A stretch of DNA of 10,445 bases from Flavobacteriaceae bacterium (lineage in GTDB: Bacteria; Bacteroidota; Bacteroidia; Flavobacteriales; Flavobacteriaceae). A model generated the notes under the pieces. The model did not search any database. It was not told the DNA's origin and was given only the letters and a program-made list of their open reading frames with translations. The number at the start of each line of letters is the position of its first letter. Position 1 is the first letter of the stretch. The stretch lies in NCBI GenBank assembly GCA_013214425.1, contig JABSPN010000075.1, forward strand, positions 1 through 10,445, written 5' to 3'. This document shows positions 1-5,980 of the stretch, piece by piece. Made by a program: the position numbers and the translations under genes.

Positions 1-8
1 TTTTTTTG

Positions 9-912
9 TTATGAATTATTTACTTCATTCTTAGCCTTTTCAAACTCTTCCAACATCTCATTTAAGATCTGAGCTGCTGGTTTGACTTCATGTATCAAGC
101 CGGCTATTTGTCCGATTTCTAATTCTCCTTCTTCTAAATCTCCTTCAAACATACCGCGTTTAGCTCTGGCTCTTCCCAATAGCTCTTTAATTTCGTCTAC
201 CGTTGGGTTTTTAGCATATAATTCCTGAACATCATTATAAAACTTATTCTTAATCAAACGTACTGGAGCTAATTCTTTTAATGTTAACTGGGTATCGCAG
301 TCTTGAGGATTCATTACTGGCTAAAAATCGGCCTCCTACCTGAACAGCATCTGCTCCTAAGACCATGGCTGCTAACATACCTCGTCCGGTTGCAATTCCA
401 CCTGCAGCAATTAAAGGAACTTGTAATTGTTCCTTCACCATTGGTATTAAGGTAAAAGTTGTGGTTTCCTCTCTTCCGTTATGTCCACCTGCTTCAAAAC
501 CTTCGGCAACTACAGCATCTACTCCTGCATCCTGAGCTTTTAAGGCGAACTTGACACTGCTGACAACATGCACAACGGTAATTCCTTTTTCCTTCAGCCA
601 ATTGGTCCAGGTTTTTGGATTTCCCGCGGATGTAAAAACAATTTTCACTTCTTCATCAACAATAATATTCATGATTTCTTCAATATTCGGATATAACATT
701 GGAACATTTACTCCAAAAGGTTTATCGGTAGCCTTTTTGCACTTCTGAATGTGTTCTAATAAAACATCAGGATACATAGACCCTGCTCCTATTAAACCTA
801 ATCCGCCTGCATTACTTACAGCTGAAGCTAATTTCCATCCTGAATTCCAAATCATCCCCGCCTGAATTATCGGGTGTTGTATATTGAAAAGTTTACAAAT
901 TTTATTGTCCAT
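9..912 (-). pseudogene. Nitronate monooxygenase (2-nitropropane dioxygenase family), broken by an internal frameshifting deletion
   Basis: Family role: FMN-dependent oxidation of alkyl nitronates in the cytoplasm, on a TIM-barrel fold. The 5' frame (912 down to 250) gives the N-terminal two thirds. It shows the start MDNKICKLFNIQHPIIQAGM, an EGFEAGGHNG motif near residues 137-146 with the conserved His144, AAGGIATGRG near 169-178 and GADAVQVGGRF near 187-197. The conserved C-terminal third (from DTQLTLKELAPVRL through GRARAKRGMFEGDLEEGELEIGQIAGLI) lies in another frame, from about 296 to the TAA at 9-11. The frames meet at 297-306, just after Glu-Ser-Ser (residues 201-203). From memory, flavobacterial homologues of about 314 residues carry roughly 15 residues there (a SHDNFK-like stretch ending in EG). 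Only 7 nt remain between the Ser codon and the Asp codon, so about 38 nt (not a multiple of three) are missing. The 5' product would end after 17 foreign residues at 220 aa. The ATG at 312-314 could in principle restart translation of the C-terminal piece. Family identity is sure; loss of function is inferred, and an assembly error is possible. Confidence 0.85.
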
Positions 913-917
913 ATTAT

Positions 918-952
918 ATAAAAAATCCTCTCCGCAAGTTACAGAAAGGATT
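918..952 (-). terminator. Rho-independent terminator downstream of the subtilase gene
   Basis: On the minus strand an 11-bp stem (AATCCTTTCTG with CGGAGAGGATT, including two G-U pairs) closes a 7-nt loop and runs straight into TTTTTT. It starts 22 bp after the subtilase stop codon, as expected for the end of the mnmA-subtilase transcript. It ends only a few bases before the nitronate monooxygenase ATG at 912. I see no good TAnnTTTG promoter for that gene, so its expression may depend on read-through. Confidence 0.75.
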
Positions 953-973
953 GAATATTATTGATAAAAGTTA

Positions 974-2620
974 TTACTGTTTTAAAAGTTTTATGGTCTG
1001 CCACACACCTCCACCTCTGAAGTTAGCAAGATACAATCCTGAAGACAAATGACTTACATTTAATGTAGCATTGTTTACATCTACAGTTCCATTTAATACT
1101 CTATTGCCTAAAATATCGTGAATCTCGTACTCCAATACATCTTCTTGCTGAGGAAAAATTACTGTTACCTGATTTCCAGCTGGATTTGGATACACACCAA
1201 AATCTCCAACTGGTAATTCAACATCATCTAAAGATAATAATACAGCTTGATCCAGATCTGGTATTCCATATCCTAATTGGAAATTAGGTGTGGCATAAAT
1301 CGATGCTGATTCTTTTATTATCTGAACAATTTCTGCATTGGTTTTTCCTGGCAAAGCATCCCATAAACAAGCAACTCCTCCAGCCATTAATGGCGAAGAA
1401 TAAGACGTTCCACTTCCTGAGGTAACACCTCCTCCAGTGTTAATATATGCAGCACCTTGACCTTGTACTACAACATCTGGTTTTAAACGACTATCAGATG
1501 TTGGTCCACGAGAACTAAAAGACGCATAATTCCCTAAGGAGTTTACTGCTCCAACCGTTAAGACATTTGGTCCGTCTGCCGGCATGGCAATTCTTCCGTC
1601 CCAGGAACTATTGTTCCCTTCATTACCTGCAGCATTAACCACTACCATTCCTTTAGAAAAAGCAATCTCGGCACCTCTGGTTATGAATGACGTGTTCCCG
1701 TCTAAGTCAGTGTTATAGTTGTAATTGTAATCAGGGTCATCAAAAGTGTAGTATCCTAAGGAAGTATTTAAAATATCAACTCCAAAGTAATCTGCTTGTT
1801 CAGCAGCCATTACCCAATAGGTTTCTTCAGCTGGTGTTTCAGAGCTTACATCTTCAGAAATAAACAAATAGAAACCTGCATCAGGAGCAGAACCAGCATA
1901 ATTTGTGGCTCCGTTATAGTATCCTGCTATGAATGATAAGACATTAGAACCATGAGAATGGCCTGTGTAGAAATTACTAGAATCATTCACAAAATCCCAT
2001 CCTCCTAATATTTGGCCGTTTGTTCTAATTCGATTAAAACCAGGATTGGTATCTACATTAGGAAAACCTGCATCAATTACAGCGATAATTCTATTGGCTC
2101 CTGTAAAATCATCTTCATGTAATTTATGACAATTGAACATTTCAATTTGATTGGTCGCATTTCCGTAGTCAAAAATAATGGAATTGGTTTCTTCCGGAAA
2201 TTTATTACTATGAAAATCAACTGGATCGTTATCAGAATCTTGTCCAGTAAAATTGAGCGCATCATTTGCGAATTCAATATGATCTACATAAGTAAACGTA
2301 GTTGCTAAAGCATTGATATTTGCTTGAGATCCTGTAACATGGATTGCGTTTAACCATTTAGATGCTCCTATGTAAGTAATTCCCGTAGCATTACTGATAT
2401 CAGTTATATAACTTGGAGTTACAGGTACATCTGTAACATCTAAGGCAATGCTTTGTGCAGTTCTTCTGTCCAATGCTCTTTGGGTAAGCATTGTTAAAGG
2501 ATTGGCTAAATAATTCGCGACATTTTCTTTACTATCTAAATAAATCCAGGCATGCTCTTGGGCATTTGCGGCAGTAAATAATGAAGTAAAAAAGAAAAAT
2601 AATAGTAGTTTTTTTTTCAC
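974..2620 (-). CDS. Secreted S8 (subtilisin-like) serine protease with T9SS type A sorting domain
   Basis: This is a predicted extracellular endopeptidase of 548 residues. Order of parts: signal peptide (about 1-20, MKKKLLLFFFF... ending ANA before QEH); an N-terminal prodomain-like region (about 21-125) with SQRALDRR-like text typical of flavobacterial subtilases; the S8 catalytic domain (about 170-460); and a C-terminal Por-secretion tail (about 474-548) opening with FGVYPNPAGNQV and ending SSGLYLANFRGG...IKLLKQ. The catalytic triad reads Asp183 (AVIDAGF), His223 (SHGSNVLS) and Ser406 (GTSYSSP), with the oxyanion Asn333 in AGNEG. The usual HGTH is HGSN here, which keeps the catalytic first His. 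The start is GTG (2618-2620); the signal peptide begins exactly there and the next Met is residue 44, so GTG is well supported. The gene begins 31 bp after mnmA without a terminator between, so co-transcription is likely. The natural substrate cannot be read from sequence. T9SS export follows from family knowledge. Confidence 0.95.
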   Translation of the reverse strand: MKKKLLLFFFFTSLFTAANAQEHAWIYLDSKENVANYLANPLTMLTQRALDRRTAQSIALDVTDVPVTPSYITDISNATGITYIGASKWLNAIHVTGSQANINALATTFTYVDHIEFANDALNFTGQDSDNDPVDFHSNKFPEETNSIIFDYGNATNQIEMFNCHKLHEDDFTGANRIIAVIDAGFPNVDTNPGFNRIRTNGQILGGWDFVNDSSNFYTGHSHGSNVLSFIAGYYNGATNYAGSAPDAGFYLFISEDVSSETPAEETYWVMAAEQADYFGVDILNTSLGYYTFDDPDYNYNYNTDLDGNTSFITRGAEIAFSKGMVVVNAAGNEGNNSSWDGRIAMPADGPNVLTVGAVNSLGNYASFSSRGPTSDSRLKPDVVVQGQGAAYINTGGGVTSGSGTSYSSPLMAGGVACLWDALPGKTNAEIVQIIKESASIYATPNFQLGYGIPDLDQAVLLSLDDVELPVGDFGVYPNPAGNQVTVIFPQQEDVLEYEIHDILGNRVLNGTVDVNNATLNVSHLSSGLYLANFRGGGVWQTIKLLKQ

Positions 2621-2651
2621 GTTTTGGTGGTTTTAAATTGATAGCACCAAA

Positions 2652-3839
2652 TTACGAAATAATTCCTGAACAAACTAACTCATTCTCAATGTAACAGGCT
2701 ACAAACTGCCCTTCTGTGATAGCATGCTGCTTATTTTCAAAATCGACATAAACTCCATGATCAAAACAGTATACTATTGCTTTCTCTAAAGGTTGTCTAT
2801 AACGAATCCTGGCCATCACTTCTAAGGTTTGATCTGGTTTTAATCTTAGATCTTCTCGTATCCAGTGAAATTCACCAGCTTTCACATAAAGTGTTCTTCG
2901 TAATAAGCCTTTATGATTTTTACCTTGCCCAGCATAGACTACATTTTCATTTACATCTGTCGCAATAACAAATAAAGGCTCTGGTGTTCCTCCTACTGCT
3001 AAGCCTTTACGTTGTCCAACTGTGAAAAAATGTGCTCCCTGATGCTTTCCTACTGTTTTACCATCACTAGAAGAATAGGTGGCTTTTTCAGAGTAAAAAG
3101 CCAATTCATTTTCTTTGGACGTGAACTCTGGAATAGTTCTTTTATATTCTGAATAGGTTTCAGGAATTTCAACAATATCACCTTCTTTTGGTTTCAGTTG
3201 TTGCTGAAGAAATTCAGGAAGTCTCACTTTACCAATAAAACATAATCCTTGAGAATCTTTTTTATCGGCAGTAATTAAATTTTGTTCTGCAGCAATCGCT
3301 CTTACTTCTGGTTTTGTTAATTCACCAATTGGAAATAAGGCTTTAGACAATTGCTCCTGAGATAATTGACATAAAAAATAAGACTGATCTTTATTGTTGT
3401 CCTTTCCAGCGAGTAATCGATAAACTTCTTGTCCTTCTTTTACAATAGTATTTTTTCTACAATAATGTCCTGTTGCTACATAATCGGCTCCAAGATCTAC
3501 TGCTATCTTTAAAAATACATCAAACTTGATTTCTCGATTACACAATACATCTGGATTAGGTGTTCGCCCTTGTTCATATTCATTGAACATATAGTCAACT
3601 ATACGTTCCTTATACTCTACCGAAAGATCTACTGTTTGAAAAGGGATTCCCAGTTTTTCGGCTACCAACATAGCGTCGTTGCTGTCTTCTAACCAGGGAC
3701 ATTCATTAGAAATTGTCACACTATCGTCATGCCAGTTTTTCATGAAAAGTCCAATTACTTCATAGCCTTGCTCTTTTAAAAGATAAGCAGCAACACTAGA
3801 ATCAACTCCTCCTGATAAACCAACTATTACTCGTTTCAT
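2652..3839 (-). CDS. mnmA: tRNA-specific 2-thiouridylase MnmA
   Basis: This cytoplasmic enzyme thiolates U34 at C2 in the anticodon of tRNA-Lys, -Glu and -Gln, using ATP to adenylate the tRNA and sulfur delivered by a relay. The 395 residues carry the PP-loop ATP site SGGVDSS (9-15), the nucleophile Cys100 in PDVLCNREIKFD, the GHYCR stretch near 124-128, DQSYFLCQL (151-159) and the persulfide Cys200 in DSQGLCFIGK. These match E. coli Cys102 and Cys199. FFTVGQRKGLAVGG (271-284) marks the central domain, followed by the C-terminal beta-barrel. Compared with E. coli from memory, there is an additional segment of some 35-40 residues around 222-262 (PETYSEYKRTIPEF... to the DGKTVGKHQGAH text), which I believe is usual in Bacteroidota. 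The ATG at 3839 is the only sensible start, as the PP-loop follows at once. It sits downstream of a terminator and a TATTTTTG promoter element and leads an apparent two-gene unit with the subtilase. Confidence 0.97.
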   Translation of the reverse strand: MKRVIVGLSGGVDSSVAAYLLKEQGYEVIGLFMKNWHDDSVTISNECPWLEDSNDAMLVAEKLGIPFQTVDLSVEYKERIVDYMFNEYEQGRTPNPDVLCNREIKFDVFLKIAVDLGADYVATGHYCRKNTIVKEGQEVYRLLAGKDNNKDQSYFLCQLSQEQLSKALFPIGELTKPEVRAIAAEQNLITADKKDSQGLCFIGKVRLPEFLQQQLKPKEGDIVEIPETYSEYKRTIPEFTSKENELAFYSEKATYSSSDGKTVGKHQGAHFFTVGQRKGLAVGGTPEPLFVIATDVNENVVYAGQGKNHKGLLRRTLYVKAGEFHWIREDLRLKPDQTLEVMARIRYRQPLEKAIVYCFDHGVYVDFENKQHAITEGQFVACYIENELVCSGIIS

Positions 3840-3854
3840 TTTCTAAATTTTATG

Positions 3855-3862
3855 CAAAAATA
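3855..3862 (-). promoter_or_regulatory. Putative mnmA promoter (-7 box)
   Basis: On the minus strand, TATTTTTG is an exact match to the Bacteroidota -7 consensus TAnnTTTG, 15 bp before the mnmA ATG. The -33 region (TGG at 3882-3884, 19 bp upstream) matches TTG only in part. The box lies inside the T-run of the upstream terminator, so termination of the YwqK-like transcript and initiation of mnmA would use the same bases. The T-rich context makes a chance match possible. Confidence 0.45.
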
Positions 3863-3892
3863 AAAAAGGGATTGCAATTTGCCATCCCTTTT
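3862..3892 (-). terminator. Rho-independent terminator after the YwqK-like gene
   Basis: On the minus strand, AAAAGGGAT pairs perfectly with ATCCCTTTT over 9 bp across an 11-nt loop, followed by a T-run interrupted by a single A. It lies about 115 bp past the YwqK-like stop codon and 23 bp before the mnmA start. The plus-strand reading is also T-rich (CCCTTTTGATTTCTTTT), but no plus-strand gene ends here. Confidence 0.75.
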
Positions 3893-3910
3893 GATTTCTT
3901 TTAACTTATC

Positions 3911-4004
3911 ATACTTCGACTATGCCTGGGCTATTCGAACGTCATAGCCAAGCTACTTTGGAGAAGGTGACAAGCTTCAGCGAAACGCGTAAGCTGACAT
4001 GACA
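3911..4004. repeat. GC-richer intergenic patch with hairpins, possibly a degraded dispersed repeat
   Basis: These 94 bp are about 48% G+C by hand count (45 of 94), clearly above the AT-rich flanks. They hold a 6-bp hairpin (GGCTAT at 3929-3934 with ATAGCC at 3944-3949, 9-nt loop). A second hairpin pairs AGCTT..GCG (3973-3982) with CGC..AAGCT (3986-3995) around an AAA loop, with a 2x2 internal mismatch. TGACA occurs three times (3968, 3995, 4000). Text such as CTTCGACTATGCC and AAGCTGACATGACA resembles, from memory, short intergenic repeats common in flavobacterial genomes (CTTCGACTACGCTCAG...TGACA type). No coding frame is evident. It would lie in the 3' untranslated part of the YwqK-like mRNA. 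There is no second copy in this window, so the repeat status is inferred. Confidence 0.45.
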
Positions 4005-4007
4005 ACA

Positions 4008-4703
4008 TCATGTTTTCTTCTTATAAGGGTTTTTGGAAATGGTATAATCTTTCTCTTCGTAAAGCTTACCATTCTTATAATATTTCCAAATACTCACTCG
4101 TTTCCCCATATTGTATTTTCCGTCAATAGCTAACTTACCGTTTCCATCAAAATATTGAACTTTTCCATGTATTTCACCATCAACGTAGTTAAAGTGTTTG
4201 ATTAACACGCCTGTTTCTGAATACATTTTTCGTTCTCCGTGAAGTTTACCCTTTTGATAGTTCTCCTCTTCGGCTAATTTACCTCCGTGATAATATACTT
4301 TTCTAACTCCCTCTAAAAGTCCATTTTTATAAAACTCTTCAGATAAAACTTCATTCGACTTTTTTTGGTAATACACCCATTTTCCTATGAGTTCCTTACC
4401 TTTCATTTTGCCTTGACTTACCAACTTTCCTGAAGAAGTATAATGCTTTACCTCGGCAATATCATTATCTTCATTAAATGTCTTAATTGTTGAAGGGTGT
4501 TTCTCACTCTTTTTGTGATAAAACTTAAACACACCAATCTCTTTACCGTGTTTAAACTCACCTGAATATCTAACTTTATTCGTTCCTTCATATTTCTTCT
4601 GCCATTTACCATGACGTTTTCCATGCTCATCAAACTGATTGAGCTTCTCTTGAGAAAAAGCAACCGATGAAATGAATAAGAAAAGTAATACTACCTGCTT
4701 CAT
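4008..4703 (-). CDS. Secreted MORN/YwqK-repeat protein (toxin-antitoxin system YwqK family antitoxin-like)
   Basis: From the ATG at 4703 the protein has 231 residues. It opens with a signal peptide (MKQVVLLFLFISSVAFSQ) and continues as about seven tandem units of roughly 22 residues. Examples are HGKWQKKYEG, GKWVYYQKKSNEVLSEEFYKNG, GVRKVYYHGGKLAEEENYQKG, HGERKMYSETG and SIWKYYKNGKLYEEKDY. This W/Y-x-Y-x-NGxL-x-E-x-x-Y-x-x-GxxHG pattern is that of MORN-variant/YwqK repeats. The frame is open six codons further to a TTG (4721), but the signal peptide fits the ATG better, so the longer start is rejected. The label 'antitoxin' comes from Bacillus YwqK and is doubtful here: the protein is exported and no toxin gene lies next to it. 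Its function is unknown; a periplasmic or surface role is inferred. The C-terminus is very basic (NPYKKKT). A promoter candidate lies just upstream and a terminator downstream, so it is probably monocistronic. Confidence 0.85.
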   Translation of the reverse strand: MKQVVLLFLFISSVAFSQEKLNQFDEHGKRHGKWQKKYEGTNKVRYSGEFKHGKEIGVFKFYHKKSEKHPSTIKTFNEDNDIAEVKHYTSSGKLVSQGKMKGKELIGKWVYYQKKSNEVLSEEFYKNGLLEGVRKVYYHGGKLAEEENYQKGKLHGERKMYSETGVLIKHFNYVDGEIHGKVQYFDGNGKLAIDGKYNMGKRVSIWKYYKNGKLYEEKDYTISKNPYKKKT

Positions 4704-4727
4704 GATTTGTTTTAATTTCAAAACGAT

Positions 4728-4757
4728 TAAAAATACAAAATATTATCTAAGTAACAA
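4728..4757 (-). promoter_or_regulatory. Putative promoter of the YwqK-like gene
   Basis: On the minus strand a TTG (4755-4757) is followed after exactly 19 bp by TATTTTTA (4728-4735), a 7-of-8 fit to TTG-N19-TAnnTTTG, the Bacteroidota primary sigma-factor promoter form. It would start transcription near 4721, giving a leader of about 20 nt before the ATG at 4703. That also argues against the TTG start at 4721. The background is AT-rich, so confidence is moderate. Confidence 0.45.
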
Positions 4758-4850
4758 TCTCTGAATATACTATTCAAAAAAACTGACATTTTTTAAAAAC
4801 AAACAGCATAAAAACATATGATTTTCAAATTGTTAAAATAAGTTAAATTT

Positions 4851-4924
4851 TATTTTGTTTAATGTTTTTACTTTTTTGCTTCGCATTTTTGTTTAACTTT
4901 ACGACGGAATAATTAAACAAAATA
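4851..4924 (+). promoter_or_regulatory. Fasciclin gene promoter region with a 13-bp inverted repeat and three copies of TTTTGTTTAA
   Basis: A perfect 13-bp inverted repeat (TATTTTGTTTAAT at 4851-4863, ATTAAACAAAATA at 4912-4924) brackets the promoter region. Its core TTTTGTTTAA recurs as a direct copy at 4887-4896, so there are two direct copies (34 bp apart, about three helical turns) and one inverted copy, which ends 4 bp before the ATG at 4927. A -7-like TAACTTTA (4894-4901) overlaps the middle copy; no TTG lies at 19 bp upstream (the nearest, 4876-4878, gives 15 bp). This could be an operator array or alternative stem-loops, but AT-rich sequence can produce such matches by chance. Confidence 0.4.
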
Positions 4925-4926
4925 TC

Positions 4927-5907
4927 ATGAAAACACTTTTAAAAACGAAAACATTATTATTGCTTTTAAGTCTTACAGTATTGACTTCTTGCAGTAATGA
5001 CGACGACAACAACGCAACACCTACACCAAACATCGTAGAAACAGCATTAGCCACTCCAGATTTAAGTATTTTAGTACAAGCTTTACAAGCCGCAGATGGG
5101 GATTTGATCACTGTATTAAATGGTGATGGACCTTTTACAGTTTTAGCTCCAACTAATGCAGCATTCAACAACTTCTTAACAGCTAATGGATTTGCTAGTT
5201 TAGATGATGTGCCTACTGATGTATTATCTCAGATTTTATTAAACCATGTGATTAGTGGTGAAGTACTATCGACAAATTTAAGTACAGGTTATGTTAACAC
5301 CTCTGCTTCTGGGGTAGGTGGAAACAACCTAAGTTTATATGTAAACACCTCTAGTGGTGTTCGATTTAATGGAGTTTCGAACGTAAGTACAGCAGATGTT
5401 GTTGCTTCCAATGGTGTGGTGCATATTGTTGATGCAGTAATTGGATTACCAGATGTAACAACTTTTGCTACAGCAGATCCTAACTTTTCTTCATTAGTTA
5501 GTGCCCTTACTGCTGATGCATCTTTCACTTATGTCTCAACATTACAAACCCCTGACGGAACTTCTCCTGCTCCTTTTACAGTTTTTGCTCCAACAAACAC
5601 AGCATTCCAAAATTTATTGGATAGTAATCCTGACTGGAATACTCTAGCAGATATTCCAACTGCTACACTATCGGCGGTGTTGGAGCATCATGTAATCGCG
5701 GCGAATAATATTAGATCTTCGGTTCTTAGTGATGGACTTGAAACTCCTGCTACTCTTGAAGGAAGCACATTAACTGTTAATATTGACGGTGCTAATGTAA
5801 GCTTAACAGATGGAAGTGGTGGAAGTAGTAACGTAATTGCAGTTGATGTACAAGGCGTTAATGGTGTGATTCATGCTATTGACACAGTCTTGATACCTAG
5901 TCTGTAG
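4927..5907 (+). CDS. Two-domain fasciclin (FAS1) lipoprotein
   Basis: The 326-residue protein has a lipoprotein signal peptide with lipobox LTSC and the lipidated Cys at position 22. SNDDDNN follows, an acidic stretch that resembles the lipoprotein export signal used by Flavobacteriia to send lipoproteins to the cell surface. A short Thr/Pro linker (about 30-36) leads to two FAS1 domains. Domain 1 (about 37-175) has FTVLAPTNAAF (70-80), LLNHVISG (104-111) and GVVHIVDAVIG (163-173). Domain 2 (about 178-326) has FTVFAPTNTAF (217-227), VLEHHVIA (251-258) and GVIHAIDTVLIP (313-324). FAS1 domains usually mediate adhesion to proteins or polysaccharides; the ligand here is unknown. It is the only plus-strand gene in the window, flanked by its own promoter region and a strong terminator, so it is a stand-alone transcription unit. 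The family call is secure. Surface location is inferred. Confidence 0.95.
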   Translation: MKTLLKTKTLLLLLSLTVLTSCSNDDDNNATPTPNIVETALATPDLSILVQALQAADGDLITVLNGDGPFTVLAPTNAAFNNFLTANGFASLDDVPTDVLSQILLNHVISGEVLSTNLSTGYVNTSASGVGGNNLSLYVNTSSGVRFNGVSNVSTADVVASNGVVHIVDAVIGLPDVTTFATADPNFSSLVSALTADASFTYVSTLQTPDGTSPAPFTVFAPTNTAFQNLLDSNPDWNTLADIPTATLSAVLEHHVIAANNIRSSVLSDGLETPATLEGSTLTVNIDGANVSLTDGSGGSSNVIAVDVQGVNGVIHAIDTVLIPSL

Positions 5908-5932
5908 TTTTTTAAGTTTTTTCTAAAACCAG

Positions 5933-5960
5933 AAAGCCATCAAGTTTACTTGATGGCTTT
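5933..5960 (+). terminator. Rho-independent terminator between convergent fasciclin and yidC genes
   Basis: This is a perfect 12-bp inverted repeat (AAAGCCATCAAG / CTTGATGGCTTT) with a 4-nt loop, followed on the plus strand by TTTTATTATTT. It starts 25 bp after the fasciclin stop. It also lies about 20 bp beyond the yidC stop on the minus strand, where TTT plus a later TTTT follow the stem, so it probably serves both convergent genes. Confidence 0.85.
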
Positions 5961-5980
5961 TATTATTTAGTTCAGTTTGT

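Noticed and set aside
250..314. Programmed ribosomal frameshift joining the two nitronate monooxygenase frames
   Set aside because: No slippery heptamer or downstream structure is evident at the junction, the expected residues between the halves are missing rather than shifted, and the enzyme family is not known to use frameshifting.
918..952. Riboswitch or attenuator for the nitronate monooxygenase gene
   Set aside because: The structure is a simple stem followed by a T-run directly after the subtilase stop codon; a plain terminator explains it, and no aptamer-like structure or alternative antiterminator arm is visible.
2648..2674. Separate promoter for the subtilase spanning the mnmA stop codon
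   Set aside because: A TTTG and a TAATTTG lie here on the minus strand, but the -7 match is one base short and the 16-bp spacing is below the usual 19-21, so read-through from mnmA is the simpler reading.
4704..4721. TTG start of the YwqK-like protein adding six residues
   Set aside because: The signal peptide is complete from the ATG at 4703, and the likely transcription start is near 4721.
4899..5171. Minus-strand open frame across the fasciclin start
   Set aside because: It is antisense to a clear coding gene, has low-complexity residues and no recognisable domain. The same applies to the plus-strand frames at 551-748, 2126-2308, 2777-2968 and 9463-9663 and to minus-strand frames within the YwqK-like, subtilase and fasciclin genes.
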